DNA of 64,000 nt from Panopea generosa (taxonomy: Eukaryota; Mollusca; Bivalvia; Adapedonta; Hiatellidae). This document shows positions 26,501 to 40,868 of the stretch, in pieces. The first letter of the stretch is position 1. Each line of letters starts with the position of its first letter. The notes under the pieces were generated by a model that worked only from the letters and a program-made list of their open reading frames with translations, was not told the origin of the DNA and made no database searches. Location: NCBI GenBank assembly GCA_029582155.1, contig CM055908.1, positions 19,135,406-19,199,405 of the forward strand. The letters run 5' to 3'. Position numbers and translations under genes: made by a program.

Positions 26501-29500
26501 AACCCTACCAAATAGCTTCTTTATTTATACTCTCTATTGAGGATAGAAGAAAAGCATGATACTAGTTGGCTATTTTGAACATTTACCATACATTCTCTTT
26601 AATTATGCCCTAATTTTAATAAGAGCGATATTGTATTCAGGCATGCATTACGGCATCAGAATGACAGACACTAAACAGTAACTATCGTGTCACCTATTCG
26701 TGACATGCTTTGGGGAAAAAACATTTTGAATGTTGCTTTTAATTCGCCGTTCAAATAAAAAAAACTTAAAAAAGACATTAAAGACATAGCACTGTGTGTT
26801 CGATATTCCCTAAACGATCTCAACACATACCCAACATATTTAGAATTTTTCTCGTGGATGTTTTGATAAAGGCGATATGTCTCGTATGATATAAAATTTG
26901 ATGGCCAATTGTAAACTTGATTTGCCATATAGGAGCCTATTTTATCGTCACAACATATTGTAATAGTTTTAAATTAGATTGTAAATCGAGCACACACGTG
27001 TTTGTATCGAACACTTTAGGGAAAACCCACAATCCTTAAGCGTTACGCATCTTTCAAACAGCTTCACCAACTCCTCCAGCGTTTAGCGTCACTAAATCAT
27101 TTTTACACCAGTAAAAGACCGAATAGAGTGAAAGTATAATGTTGAGAAGGATGGTGTTTATAAAAGAAAATGATATATCAAATTATGTTCAGTAACAAGG
27201 CGGTTTTTGCACTTTTGAAACAATCGTTCCAATGTTTACGCAGAAAATTCCTTATATTTCCCGAACGATCAAGAAAAACGGCTACAGTCTGTAAAATTTC
27301 GGTTGCTGCCGAGTGATCAGAAATGTTACTATATCATCTTGCTCGACTCAGATTTTCCAAACATTATCACCTAAAGTTGAAAATTTTAGTTTTCTTACCG
27401 CTGGTCGCGAATCCCACCACCATTCAACGTTAGTTCACCGTCATCCAACGTTACCTCCACCGCATCCTCCAGAAACGATTGGACACGGTGTAGTGATTGC
27501 TATTTAACATATTTATATTCATAAATGGTATATTTATATGGTTGTATTTTGAGCTTACAAAATGTGTATCCGGTTATTGACTTTGGCATACTCACAATCC
27601 ATACTAACACTATAATGGTTACATATTCGTAGGAAAACACAAGAACGTGAATAGCCAACATAACATTGTTTTAAATGTTCGGACATGTGCTATGCCTTTT
27701 GTATAATGCACATGCCTAAAATGTTACCTATGTTTAATGAATATTTACACACTTTCCCAATTATAATGTAAACAGATTTATACAACCTTTTAAGGCTTTT
27801 TTTCTGTATCCTTTCCACATAACTTGTTAAACGTATGACTTTATGCTTTATTGTTAAATGTATGCTAAATATATGTACTTATGTGAATAAAATATTGTTT
27901 AAACTAAACTAATTATAATGTACTCATATATCAGCAAGGGGGTGATATTAAGCCATCATGAAATTATTCTGTTGCTACAAATAATTATCAAATTATTCGA
28001 TAGCAACCATTTTACAAGTATGGACGTAATTAAGGAATGATCATATGAAACCTGTACAGAACATAAACAAAATATGCGATGCCATGTGGCTCTGATTATT
28101 GCAATTTAAAAGAAATGTGTTTCTCTAGATTGCCGAATTGCATTTCTAATTGGGAATACAGTAAAACCTGTGTAAGTGGTTATCTCTATTAAGCAACCAC
28201 TTGTCTTAAACAACCACATTTTCTATTTCCCAGTTTTATAATTGAAGTTAAAATCAACCTGTATTAAGCAGCAACCTGCCTTAAGAGGCCAATTTTGCTC
28301 TTTCTCTTGAGTGACTGTTTAATACAGGTTTGACTGTACAGTTAAACCTGTGTAAGTGGTCACCTCTATTAAGCAGCCACCTGTCTTAAGCAACCATATT
28401 TCTCTATTTTCCCATTTCTATGCTTTATGTGTAAATTAACCTGTATTAAGCAACAACCTGTCTTTAAAAGCCACTTTTGCTCCTTCTCTTAACTGGCTGC
28501 TTAAGACAGGTTTGACTGTACTTGCAAGTCGTTTAAGGCCAGTCGAATATCAGGAAAAGGTAAATTAGTTACGATGATTCTAAATTAGATACATCTGGTA
28601 TTTTAGCATTTAAAAAGCATTAAAATGACAAATAATGAGAATGCATCACATTTATTTTGGTAAAATGTGCAGAATGTTATTTAAGTAAATGTTGGTATAA
28701 TAAGTATTGGTGGAAAACTGACAGGACCATTACGAATAGACAGTATACTATGTCATCATTTCTCGCGACTGTCTAATAGCATGCATTAAAAACATATATC
28801 CTGTCTATAATTTTATATGTCTGATACTATTTCTAGATGGCACCATATAACGGTTTACACAATTCTCGTTTGTTTGAAGAACTGTGTTTCTCATATTTCG
28901 AAGTGTCCAAAACGTAACACCGTTATGATTTGCATGTTGATGTCATATATATCTCGAACTTTTAACGCTATAATGACGACCTTCAAGAGCCATACTTTGT
29001 ACAGACATAATAACGTATTTACGAGTATTTGTACTCACCTTTTGCAATATGTTTCATTTTAGCTCTGAAAGATCGGCTGAACTCTTTGAATATCTGTTAC
29101 AAAAATAAAATAAAAATATAAGCATTCAATGAGTTTATGTCGTAAACCAAATATAAGATATGTCCAACAGGTGACAAACCATTCGAACTGGGGCACGTTA
29201 TAATGCCATGCTCCGCACAAGCAAAGTTAAGAAAATTACAAAAAAGAGAAGTAATTGCTTCGAAAGTAAACCTACAACTATGCGCACTGCCTCATTGTGA
29301 TTAACAAGTGTACATAATATCAAGGAATTTTCTTTGGGTTTCAAGTTATGCTCTGGACAAGCAATGTTTAGAAAATAATAAAAAGGGAAGCAATTATGTA
29401 ATAACAAAACAGAGTTATGCCCTTATGCACTGCTCAGTCTAGTTTATGAGTGTACGATGTATGAAGGAAATATCTTCCGTGTGATTGATACACAATCCAA

Positions 29501-32500
29501 AGTAATAAACACCGCCTTGTTGTGTTTTACATGTGCCTAATGTGTCACCGAATCTCTTCTATACTCTTGCTTTTCAAGCTATGTTTCGGACATGGCAGCG
29601 GACGGAAGGACAGGGGAACAAACGGCAACTATATGCTCCCTTATGTTTTCGCGGAGCATAACACATAAGATACAAAAGGTCAGTGTTTTAAAACTGCCAC
29701 TAGTAAGTTCAAAATGATTTGTTGGTGAATATATCTTCGCTCTTTTCAATGTTATCACATCATAAAACGTGATATTATAAATAAAGGTAGCCCTGACACT
29801 TTCTTCCAAAAGAAGCAGGACAACATGCGTGAACTTAATAATTCAGACAACTGATAATAAATAAATCTTTGAATTCTGTATCTTTAACTGGAAATGTAAC
29901 CATGTTATATTTGCAAAATATGTTTTCATGGTTACCATTATGAATTTAAGAATGATGTACTAGTATATTATTTCCTGATAATGTTATAATAATAGAATAA
30001 GTAGATAATCATAGAAAGTAACGCCTTTAATATATCATGTTTATATTTAAAATAACGGCAATTTCGTTGTTATATTATTTCTGATAATTTTATTTAAATA
30101 CTTCATTTGTAGATAAATTAATCCGATTTATATTGCTATCACTTCGTTATAGATTGGTTTTCGCCCATTGACTAATTAGTTAATGGCTTTGCATATTTAT
30201 GACGCAATGTCACATTTGACTTAAATTCATCTTCTTTATTCGATTAGGGTTTCTTAGCCATAATGCAATGGATGTTCGATCATGTGACTAAATATTGGTC
30301 ACATGACTTCATCTTTCTGCACTCCAACTGGTTACGAAGATCGCGTGGTTTTTCTAATACCACTTGCATCGCTTGTGTGCGGATTAAGACAATACAGTTT
30401 ATGTTTAGGCCTTTTTTGGGACAAGATGCAAAATATAGAATTAATCAAAATTATAATTTAAATTTTAGTAATTTTCAAATAAACATTACGAAGAAAGTAA
30501 AAAAAAGGATGGTACTTAAATTTATATATTACATCATAAACCGATGAAGGATTTTCTACAATAATAATTACAAGAACTAAGTATACTATGCTCCCTCATA
30601 CATTAGCAAAACAACCTCAGAGTACTGAATACTGTATGATAAAATATGTTTACTGCATATTGTTTAATACATAATACTGCATAATACTGTTTCCCTGCAT
30701 ATGATAAAACGTGATTAAGCTGAACTTATTTATACAATCGTATGCTATCTTATGTTTTAAAGTCATTCATGCACGGATATGATTAAATTGTATAAAATAT
30801 ATATTGGACTTATTTCTTCAACTTCATTAAATATGCTTGCCGCAAAATGTCATAAAACATAGCCAGTTAATTCCAGATATGTGCATGTGTTTGTGTTTCG
30901 TATTTCATATTATTGGTATATCTATATTTAAATTCATCCGATTTTGTAAATGGCCTTAGGCAAAGATTTGCTAATAGGCCAATAAAAGTGTAATCTTGTA
31001 AACCTAAATTTTGAAAATGTTGATTTATGTTTAGTAGGTAGAATAATCTTACAGTACGTTTCTACATTAGATGCAGATTTAAAGAGTTTGTAAGTTCTTA
31101 ATCTACTACGTCCTGTACCAATTGTACTAGTAGTTATGTTTACATTAACTTTCCATTCAGCTTTACATATATTTATCTTCTTTTTATCCAAATACATTTC
31201 TACTCCGATTCATTCCAGCAACAAAACTGGACATGCCATATTTAATCTGAAATGTGTTGAAAATGGCGTTAATTCAAAAATAAAAGTGAAACTAGGCATA
31301 TGCGGATAAAATAACCACATATAGCCGTGGAGAAGGATAGAGCTCGCGACCGTCCGATCTTTATTCCGATGTTCTACCCTAGGACCACGCGCTCCCATAT
31401 ATTGGACAGTTTACAAATACAAAAATAGAAACATTCACACCTCATTTTCTGCGCAATAAGAAATAATAAACAGCTACATGTATATATTTTTTTTAATTTT
31501 AAAGATGTCACAGTGTTATGTCTCCGACAATACTTAAACCAAAATAATTAAAACCGTCTCATTAAATCCTATCCAATAATGAAGGGATACATTTTGATGA
31601 CAGAATCAGAACATTTCATCTACCCTTTGACTTTCCGATTATCCTAAAGAAACACACATGCATGTATGTAAACCCCTATATTCTACGCTTTGGCGTAAAT
31701 TCAGCCAAGACACCACAAGACATTAAGGAACATGCGCGAATTTTATGATTAGTATTACTACTACTGCTTTTATTATCATACTATTATTGTTATCATGAGT
31801 ATACACATGTACCAATCAATCTTCAAACAGTTCCAATTATTCCACTCACCTTGATACAATACGTGTCTGCATGATGCATGACAAACCGAACGTTTCGAAC
31901 ATTGCATCTATCGGCATACAGGTAAACTGCTCTGAACATCTCTCTGGCCACCATTTCACATGGATAACCTAGTCCGCCAGTGCCTATTGCTGGAAACGCT
32001 AACGACGTTATACCGTGACTGTGGGCGAGAGCAAATGTTTTGCGCAGGAATGTCGCCAAACACTTAAAATACAAACGTTTTGTTTATTTAAGCAACATTT
32101 GAAACTTAATGTCTCGTATAGTTGTTTCCCTTGTTAAGGAATTCATAGTGACCATTTTTGATTTAATTGAATCTGTTTTGAGTCACGTTCGCTTGAAACT
32201 TTCTGATATTGTTAGTTTTACTTCTTTAGTGCATTTTATTGCAGATTTTTTGTTCTTTCTCTTTTATATAACATTATTGCTTATCCATTGCCTTCTTTTT
32301 ACCCATCAACTTTTAAAGCTAATACAATAAAATTTATTTCATTCGATTAAATTAGTAAATTATTCTAATTTTAGAAGCAAACTTTAGTCAAACTATGAAT
32401 TAATAGCTAGTTACTTGAATAGCAATTAAAAGTTTGTAAGATCATCTTTTGTTATGATGTGTTACTTTTTGTTGCATAAATCAGTTTGTATACACTTTTT

Positions 32501-35500
32501 TAAATATAAATACAACAGGTGATGTAGCGTCCAAAGGGTTAGGTATTTAACAATACAAATTGCATTAAAACTTGGGGAAACCGCTATAAATGTCTAAAAA
32601 TAAAATTATTGTTTGATGAATATAAAGCATCTCACCATAACAAACACACAAGAGGCCCATATCGGCCCAATACAAGTAGCCACCTTCTCTTTCTTCTTCT
32701 ACTTCCAAGTAATGCATCCCTCAAAAACTGAGTATTTTCGAATTGAGTGTATGTACATGTGACGTTAAAGACCAAGTGTGTTTGGTTAAAATACCAAATA
32801 TATACAGGTTAAAAACTGGGTTCTATTGTGATTACTTCATGGCATCCCACAATCCCAACTTGAAGGATAATAGGCTGGTAGTTGCGATATGTCCCACAGG
32901 AAGGCTGTTTCAGAGTCTTAGATGGTACTCGGGAAGAAGGAATTTAGGTGGTAATTAAAATTCGATTTCACTAGTCAAATTTGGAATGGACCAAAACCAT
33001 GGAGAATTTAAAGATGAGAAAAATGAAAAATATATCTGTTTTCTCATAAGCTTTCAATAAAAATATTAAACTACAGCTCCTATATTTGGAATCGGTACTA
33101 ATAGGGACCATGTATACCGAAAAATCAATATGAATTCATTTTGATGGCCATTTCTTGAGAATTCCTTTTTTGAAAATTCACAATTTAATCCCTTTTTTGT
33201 GCCCCTACTGGCTCCTTAAAGATATTATATCCCTGAGAAGGATACAGCCTAACTAAACTATTATGAATTAACAATGTTCCCGACCTCAAGATAATTACAT
33301 TGTAACAATGCTTCACATCAAATTTGAAGAAAATCTGTTTAGTGGTTGCAAAGATGTCATTTGAAGCAAACGTTAATAACAGACGGCATACATAGGACGA
33401 TCACAAAAGCTCAGGAGAACCAATCAAATACGAACGTTTTTGGTATTTCAAATCTTCAATTTTAAACGATTTTGAGAGATGACACATGTTCCATGTGTTT
33501 ATTTCTCCTGGTGATGCACGTTGTGTAAAATGCTTTATTTACAAACACTAATCAGTTTTCAAATAACTAATGTTGATTTTAGGCAAGTTTAAATTGCATT
33601 ACCTTTGTAGCAAGTGAACGTGCTCAAAATATATAGAAGCTACTCTTACATACATTTGCGAGTATTTATTGGAATAAATAAATTCAGTTTTATAAACAGT
33701 TGGTATTCATTTTGATACTCTACACTCACCCCGTCAACTTCATACCCGCCGCTGCTCATGGCAGGTAAACTGCCAACAAATAGGAGTTTACACGAAAGGT
33801 TTCCTGGTGATGTTTTGATAACTTCTCCTGGTCCGATACCGTTTGGGTTTTCCCGTAATAAGTTTGCTTGAATTTCATCGCCAGCCGCCTTAAGTACCGC
33901 TTTTGAGACCGCGCCGTAATTGAGTTTCAATGTTGTTCTTGTAGTGCAAACAATAGCATCTACCTATATTGAAATATTAATCATTTATAAAAACATGATG
34001 AGAGGAACACACCTAAAAGCAATAGTAGTTATGCAAATTGATACTCCGGTGCCAAAATGAGTGATCGAAGGTATTACAATCCAACCGCTGTCCCGCCTCA
34101 AACTGTAATCATTCTCCTGACCACCACCCCATCCCCATCCCCATCACATTTGTTGAGAATTCGCCGAAACTCTCTGAATCACATGTGGCATAACAGACAC
34201 TCAAACTAGGATGGTTTGATTTTACTCAAGATTATTTACATGTTTATATAATTAGCAATACTTGTTAGTATCTGTAAGTTTTAATTCACAAACTACCATG
34301 TTAACCTGATCAAAGTCTGTCTAAAACTAAAACTCTCTACACTACCAAAAAGGCCTCGAACTCTATTTTGGCCTATTGGTCAAATCATTACTACCATCTC
34401 ATTGGTCAATTTCCTAATTGCTTTCTCTGAATTAAACATGCCCATATCTTACCATAAACACGACATGTCATCTCTAAATGATGACAACATAAAGGCTACA
34501 TTTGCTTGTCATATAAGCTCAATAAGCTGTTACAGTTGACCAATGTTAATAACATTGTATACTATTCCTTAACTCCACCTTAAAAGTATTAAATTACTAT
34601 TATTGTAGTGTGTAATACTGTGCATTTGTTTCGAAACATCCAACTAACTTAGGTTATAAATATAATAAGTTTCGTGTGAGCATAAAATATGGCTGGGAAT
34701 AATAACACAAGAGGCCCACGAGGGCCTGAAATCGCTCTACTGAGTACGATTACAAACGTTAACATAATTTCTTTTATTTGATGCCGTCATTTTTTTTAAT
34801 ATTTATGGGTAGATAACTCAGCACAAAACGGTTGGCTCAGTCTTTTTTCGAACTTATGCGAGATATTTAGTTATATACAACAAACCGTTGTATTATTAAA
34901 AGTTTAACTGGATGATAGATTTTGTCGCATAACATATTTTTAGTAGTTTACCCTCACGAGTTAGCTAAATACACCTTTGTTAAATGTTTATCCCTCACTT
35001 CAAAAGATGGTGGCAAGTTTATACACATTTACATAGTTTAAACAAATTATGTAGTTGTACTGAAATGTGGTTATTGTAGAAAGACTTGTTTCAAACAGAT
35101 TTTATATCATATCTTGCAGATGCAAATAATATATAACACGCCTGTAGTTTTGCATATGTGTCACTTACCTGCTGGTGTGTAAGTTCATCGACTGTAACAT
35201 CGACCTTCACACGTATTGGGTAGGAGGCCTTTTCTAAAACGAAAGTTCAAACAGTTAAATAGATAGCATACAGATATATCTGCAAAGTTTAATCGGTAAC
35301 TATTTATCAAATTTGAAAAATAGCAGAAGTTAATTTTGATACAAAATATCCAAGTTTGGTTAAAAACTTCTATCATATAACTTCGACACTGACAGTCAAA
35401 ACTTCTATCATATAACCTCGACTCTGACAATCAAAATTTCTATCATATAACCTCGTCTCTGACAGTCAAATCTTCTATCATATAACCTCAACTCTTACAA

Positions 35501-38500
35501 TCAAAATTTCTATCATATAACTTCGTCTCTAACAGTCAAAACTTCTATCATATAACCTCGACTCTGACAGTCAAAATTTCTATCATAAAACCTCGTCTCT
35601 TACAGTCAAAACTTCTTTCATATAACCTCGACTCTGACAGTCAAAACTGCTATCATATAACCTCATCTCTTACAGTCAAAACTTCAATCATATAACCTCG
35701 ACTCTGACAGTCAAAACTTCTATCATATAACCTCGACTCTGACAGTCAAATCTTCTATCATATAACCTCGTCTCTTACAGTCAAAACTTCGATCATATAA
35801 CCTCGGCTCTTACAGTCAAAATTTCTATCATATAACATCGACCCTTACAGTCAAAACTTCTATCATACAACCTCGACTCTGACAGTCAAAATTTCTATCA
35901 TATAACCTCGACTCTGACAGTCAAAACTTCTATCATATAACCTCGACTCTTACAATCAAAATTTCTATCATATAACCTCGTCTCTGACAATCAAAACTTC
36001 TATCATATAACTTCGACTCTTACAATCAAAATTTCTATCATATAACCTCGACTCTGACAGTCAAAATTTCTATCATATAACCTCGACTCTGACAGTCAAA
36101 ACTTCTATCATATAACCTCGTCTCTGCCAGTCAAAACTTCTATCATATAACCTCGACTCTTACAATCAAACTTTCTATCATATAACCTCGTCTCTGACAG
36201 TCAAAACTTCTTTCATATAACCTCGACTCTTACAGTCAAAATTTCTATCATATAACCTCGACTCTGACAGTCAAAACTTCTATCAAATAACCTCGACTCT
36301 GACAGTCAAAACTTCTATCATATAACCTCGACTCTTACAATCAAAACTTATATCATATAACCTCGACTCTGACATTCAAAATTTCTATCATATAACCTCG
36401 ACTCTTACAGTTAAAATTTCTATCATATAACCTCGACTCTGACAGTCAAAATTTCTATCATATAACCTCGTCTCTGACAGTCAGAACTTATATCATATAA
36501 CCTCGACTCTAACAGTCAAAACTGATTGGTTTTTACATTCAAGATCTAATAGTTCACATGCAACATGGTAAGATTGATAAACAATCAATTCAAAACTTCA
36601 ACCGGATAAACAGGGTGCGAGTTAGCAGCGACTTAATAACAGTTTGTATGCCTCTGGAGTTAGCAGTGACTTAATTACAGTTTGTATGCCTCTGAAGTTA
36701 GCAGCGACTTAATTACAGTTTGTATGTCTCTGGAGTTAGCAGTGACTTTATTACAGTTTGTATGTCTCTGGAGTTAGCAGTGACTTAATTACAGTCTGAA
36801 TATATCTGGAGTAAGCAGTGACTAAATAACGATTTATATGTCTCTGGAGTTAGCAGTGACTTAATTACAGTTCGTATGTCTATGGAGTTAGCAATGACTT
36901 AATTACAGTTTGTATTCCTCTGGAGTAAGCACTGACTTAATTACAGTTTGTATGTCTCTGGAGTTAGCAGTGACTTAATTACAGTTTGCATGTCTCTGGA
37001 GTTAGCAGTGACTTAATAACAGTCTGAATGTCCCTGGAGTTAGCAGTGAATAAATAACGATTTATATGTCTCTGAAGTTAGCAGTGACTTAATTACAGTT
37101 CGTACGTTTATGGAGTTATCAGTGATTTAATAACAGTTTGTATGTTTATGGAGTTAGCAGTGACCTAATTACAAACGTATGCCTCTGGAGTTAGCAGTGA
37201 CTTAATTACAGCTTGTATGTCTCTGAAGTAAGCAATGACTTAATTACAGTTTGTTTGTATATTGAGTTAGCAGTGACTTAATTAGTCTGAATGTCTTTGG
37301 AGTAAGCAGTGATTAAACAATTTATATGTCTCTGGAGTTAGCAGTGACTTAATAACAGTTCGTAGGTCTATGGAGTTAGCAGTGACTTAATTACAGTTTG
37401 TATGTATATGGAGTTAGCAGTGACTTAATTACAGTTTGTATGCCTCTGGAGTTAGCAGTGACTTAATTACAGTTTGTATGTCTCTGGAGTTAGCAGTGAC
37501 CTAATTACAAACGTATGCCTCTGGAGTAAGCAGTGACTTAATTACAGCTTGTATGTCTCTGGAGTAAGCAATGACTTAATTACAGTTTGTTTGTCTATTG
37601 AGTTAGCAGTGACTTAATTAGTCTAAATGTTTTTTGAGTAAGCAGTGATTTAACAATTTATGTCTCTGGAGTTAGCAGCGACTTAATTACAGTTCGTATG
37701 TCTATGGAGTTAGCAGTGACTTAATAACAGTTTGTTTGTCTCTGGAATTAGCAGTGACTCAATTATAAACGTATGCCTCTGGAGTTAGCAGTGACTTAAT
37801 TACAGCTTGTATGTCTTTGGAGTGAGCAATGACTTAGTTACAATTCGTATGCCTATGGAGTTAGCAGTGACTTAATAAGAGTTTGTATGTCTCTGGAGTT
37901 AGCAGTGACCTAATTACAAACGTATGCCTCTGGAGTTAGCAGTGACTTAATTACAGCTTGTATGCCTCTTGAGTTAGCAGTGACTTAATTACAGTGTGTA
38001 TGTTTCTTGAGAAAGCAATGACTACATTACAGTTTGTTTGTCTATGGAGTTAGAAGTGACCTGATTACAGTCTGTATGCCTCTGGAGTTAGTAGTGACTT
38101 AATTACAGTTTGTATGTCTTTGGAGTTAACAGTGACCTGATTACAGTTTGTATGTCTCTTGATTTAGCAGTGACTTAATTACAGTTTGTATGTCTCTGGA
38201 GTAAGCAGTGATTTAATTACAGTTTGTATGTCTATGGAGTGACCAGTGATCTTATTACAGTTTGTATGTCTCTGGAGTTAGCAGCGACTTAATTCAGGTT
38301 TGTATGTATCTGGAGTTAGCAGTGACTTAATTACGATTTATATGTCTCTGGAGTTAGTAGTGACTTAATTACAGTTGATATATCTCTGGAGTTAGCAGTG
38401 ACTAAATTACAAATTATATGTCTCTGGAGTTTAGCAATGACTTAATTACAGTTGATATGTCTCTGGGGTTAGTAGCTTTCTTGATCTTTATATATAAGAC

Positions 38501-40825
38501 AAAAAACGTACCGTAAAGCGTCTGGTTTGGAAACTGTTCGATGTTCGATTTCTGTTTCTCTTCTATGGCACAATCAAGCTTCTTCTGCACTATACGTGTC
38601 ACGTTTGGTATACATCTCTTTTCTGTGACACATAAGTGTATTTTCTTTATTCTGTTGTGTAAACGATAGTTATGGATTGCATCACAGCAAAACCCTGCAT
38701 ATTCCAGAACAGGAATCTTTTCTCCGACATCAAGGGGTATCGCCACTGACGTGTAATTGGTGGTGCTGCTTTTTTGAAGGATGTTTCGGATGCCGAACAC
38801 AATTTTAGACTGCATCACGTCTTTATTGGTGTACCAGTCTCCTAACACTATGCAATTAAAACATTTGTATGGTAGTTGCCCGGTGTCGTAGGTGTGAACA
38901 ATATATCCAACTGGTGGATTTCTATGATATGTGGATATGTATGTCTTAATTGAGTTAGCACATTGTTCCTGAATATTGTGTTTTCCTGAAACATATACAG
39001 TTGTTATTTTTAGATGCATGTCTATATTTACCATAGTGTATGCAACTACAATAACTTTTGTGTCCCAAAAAATAACTCAAGATATTCTACCGCCGTGTCA
39101 AATCATTGAAGACTTCAAGGGAAATGGGGAAGTTTTACGAGCTAGATCAAATGAGGTTAGGACATTTTTCAACAGGTCAACTGTAATTCTTTAGCATATT
39201 CAATATATAACAAGAACATTGTCTAAGCTCTAACAAACTGACTTGGATTAGAACATTCTCAAAGCCAGATCAGGACATTCCTGACTAAGATCAGGATATG
39301 CTCAATTCCTGACCTAGTTCAATTGGGTCATTCCTCAAGTAAATACGCCCATTAACGGGTTACAAAATGTAGTTCTTAGAAATTTTAGCAATACATATGG
39401 AAAAAATGTTTCTGTACCATTTTCGATATTAGATCGGAACATTCCACGAGTTATATCAGGATATGCCCTGGGTTGAATCAGGGCATTCCTCACCTGTGTT
39501 ATATTATGACATTCCTCAAGTGAAATCGTCGGACATCTCTCAATCAAATTCCCAACTATATTTCTTAAATATTTTAGCAACACAAATGTGAAAATTTGCT
39601 ACTTTAACATTTTCAATATTACAAGGTAGTTACAATGGCCATGTATCAGCACTGTGCAAAAATGTCTCCTAGTCCCTTGAAATACGGCTTACTTGACCTT
39701 TGTCCTCTCAATACGAAATTGACTTTGAATCAACCTGGCTTAAATGTGTTCTGCATATCGTCATAATATGGAGAACATTCACTTCATGCCAAGTTACTTA
39801 AAAATCCCAGATGTGGTTACAAAGATATGAAGCGGACACGGAATACTACTTATTTGACATTTGACCTTTCACTAACATTGAATTTTAACCGACATGATTG
39901 AAAGCTGCACTCTACATACCGTTACAATATGGGAAATATTTGTGACAGGGTATTTAAAAATATCTTCCTCATTTAAATTTTTAGAGCGAACACAATTTGT
40001 TACGGACGGATGGATAGACATACAAACCAAAACGAATATGTCTTTAAGGGAAGACATAATTATTAATAGGTAGCATGCAAGCCAGTACGGAAATGGGTGC
40101 TTATAGTATAAAAATGTATTTTTTTTTATAATCAAAAAGTAAAGAAAAGTACATCTATATTACCTTGATAAAACAACTGTTCTGCCACAGGTGAAGACGC
40201 GGTTAAAGATGAATTGACAGGACAGATAACAACATCAACCGCCTTTAGTTCAGTTGCAGGTGCATTTGTGATATTTATCTCGATGCCATTGTAGACAACA
40301 GCTGCAGTTTCGGTACCACCAGAGGTTGGCAATACTGGACTGGCAACAACGACACAGCCTTTGCCTTTTAACTGGTTTTGTTTTCTTTCAAATTGCTTTG
40401 TGAAATTATCTACTGCATGTCGACCATTAAAATACATTTCCCTCATTGAAACACTGGCTGCAAGTTTTTCTAGTGCGACAGTCACTTCATCAAATGTTTG
40501 ATCAGATATTGCTACTCCGGAAATGTTTATTATTCCCAGGTCATGTATGATGCTAAGTCCTGTTTTTTCTTCAAGTATACCAATATCGTGAGATCTCATT
40601 TCAAATAAGAACTCTCCAAGAGTTACCTCAATGTGAATATCTTTTGAAAGTACATGAGCTAAGCTACTATGCACATCTTGTTCCTCATCGACAATTTCAA
40701 ATTCCTTATTTGCATTTTGGCCTGCGGTGGCAACGCTGAGTTTTGCTTCACCATCAAAGTGTAACTCATCATTATAACAATCAGTTTCTTCGATCGAATC
40801 ACCATATGTGTTGTTGTTGTTGTTG

Positions 40826-40868
<43 letters not shown>

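Larger units (their letters stand above)
24814..29038 (-). other. Macro gene intron 6
   Basis: The intron contains an inverted pair of related blocks (24936-25260, 27240-27520), a SINE fragment (25985-26105) and two head-to-tail MITE copies (28158-28520). 26200-27230 shows nothing recognisable. 27700-27930, ending GTGAATAAAATATTGTTTAA, might be a retroelement 3' end, but this is weak. Confidence 0.6.
29094..31849 (-). other. Macro gene intron 5
   Basis: The intron contains the 29195-29480 repeat and the 31200-31398 SINE. 29490-31190 is AT-rich with no supported gene; the 94-residue open frame at 30263-30547 has no recognisable domain or splice context. Confidence 0.55.

Noticed and set aside
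30263-30547. 94-residue open frame
   Set aside because: No domain, no splice context, AT-rich codons; it lies in intron 5 on the strand opposite to the gene.
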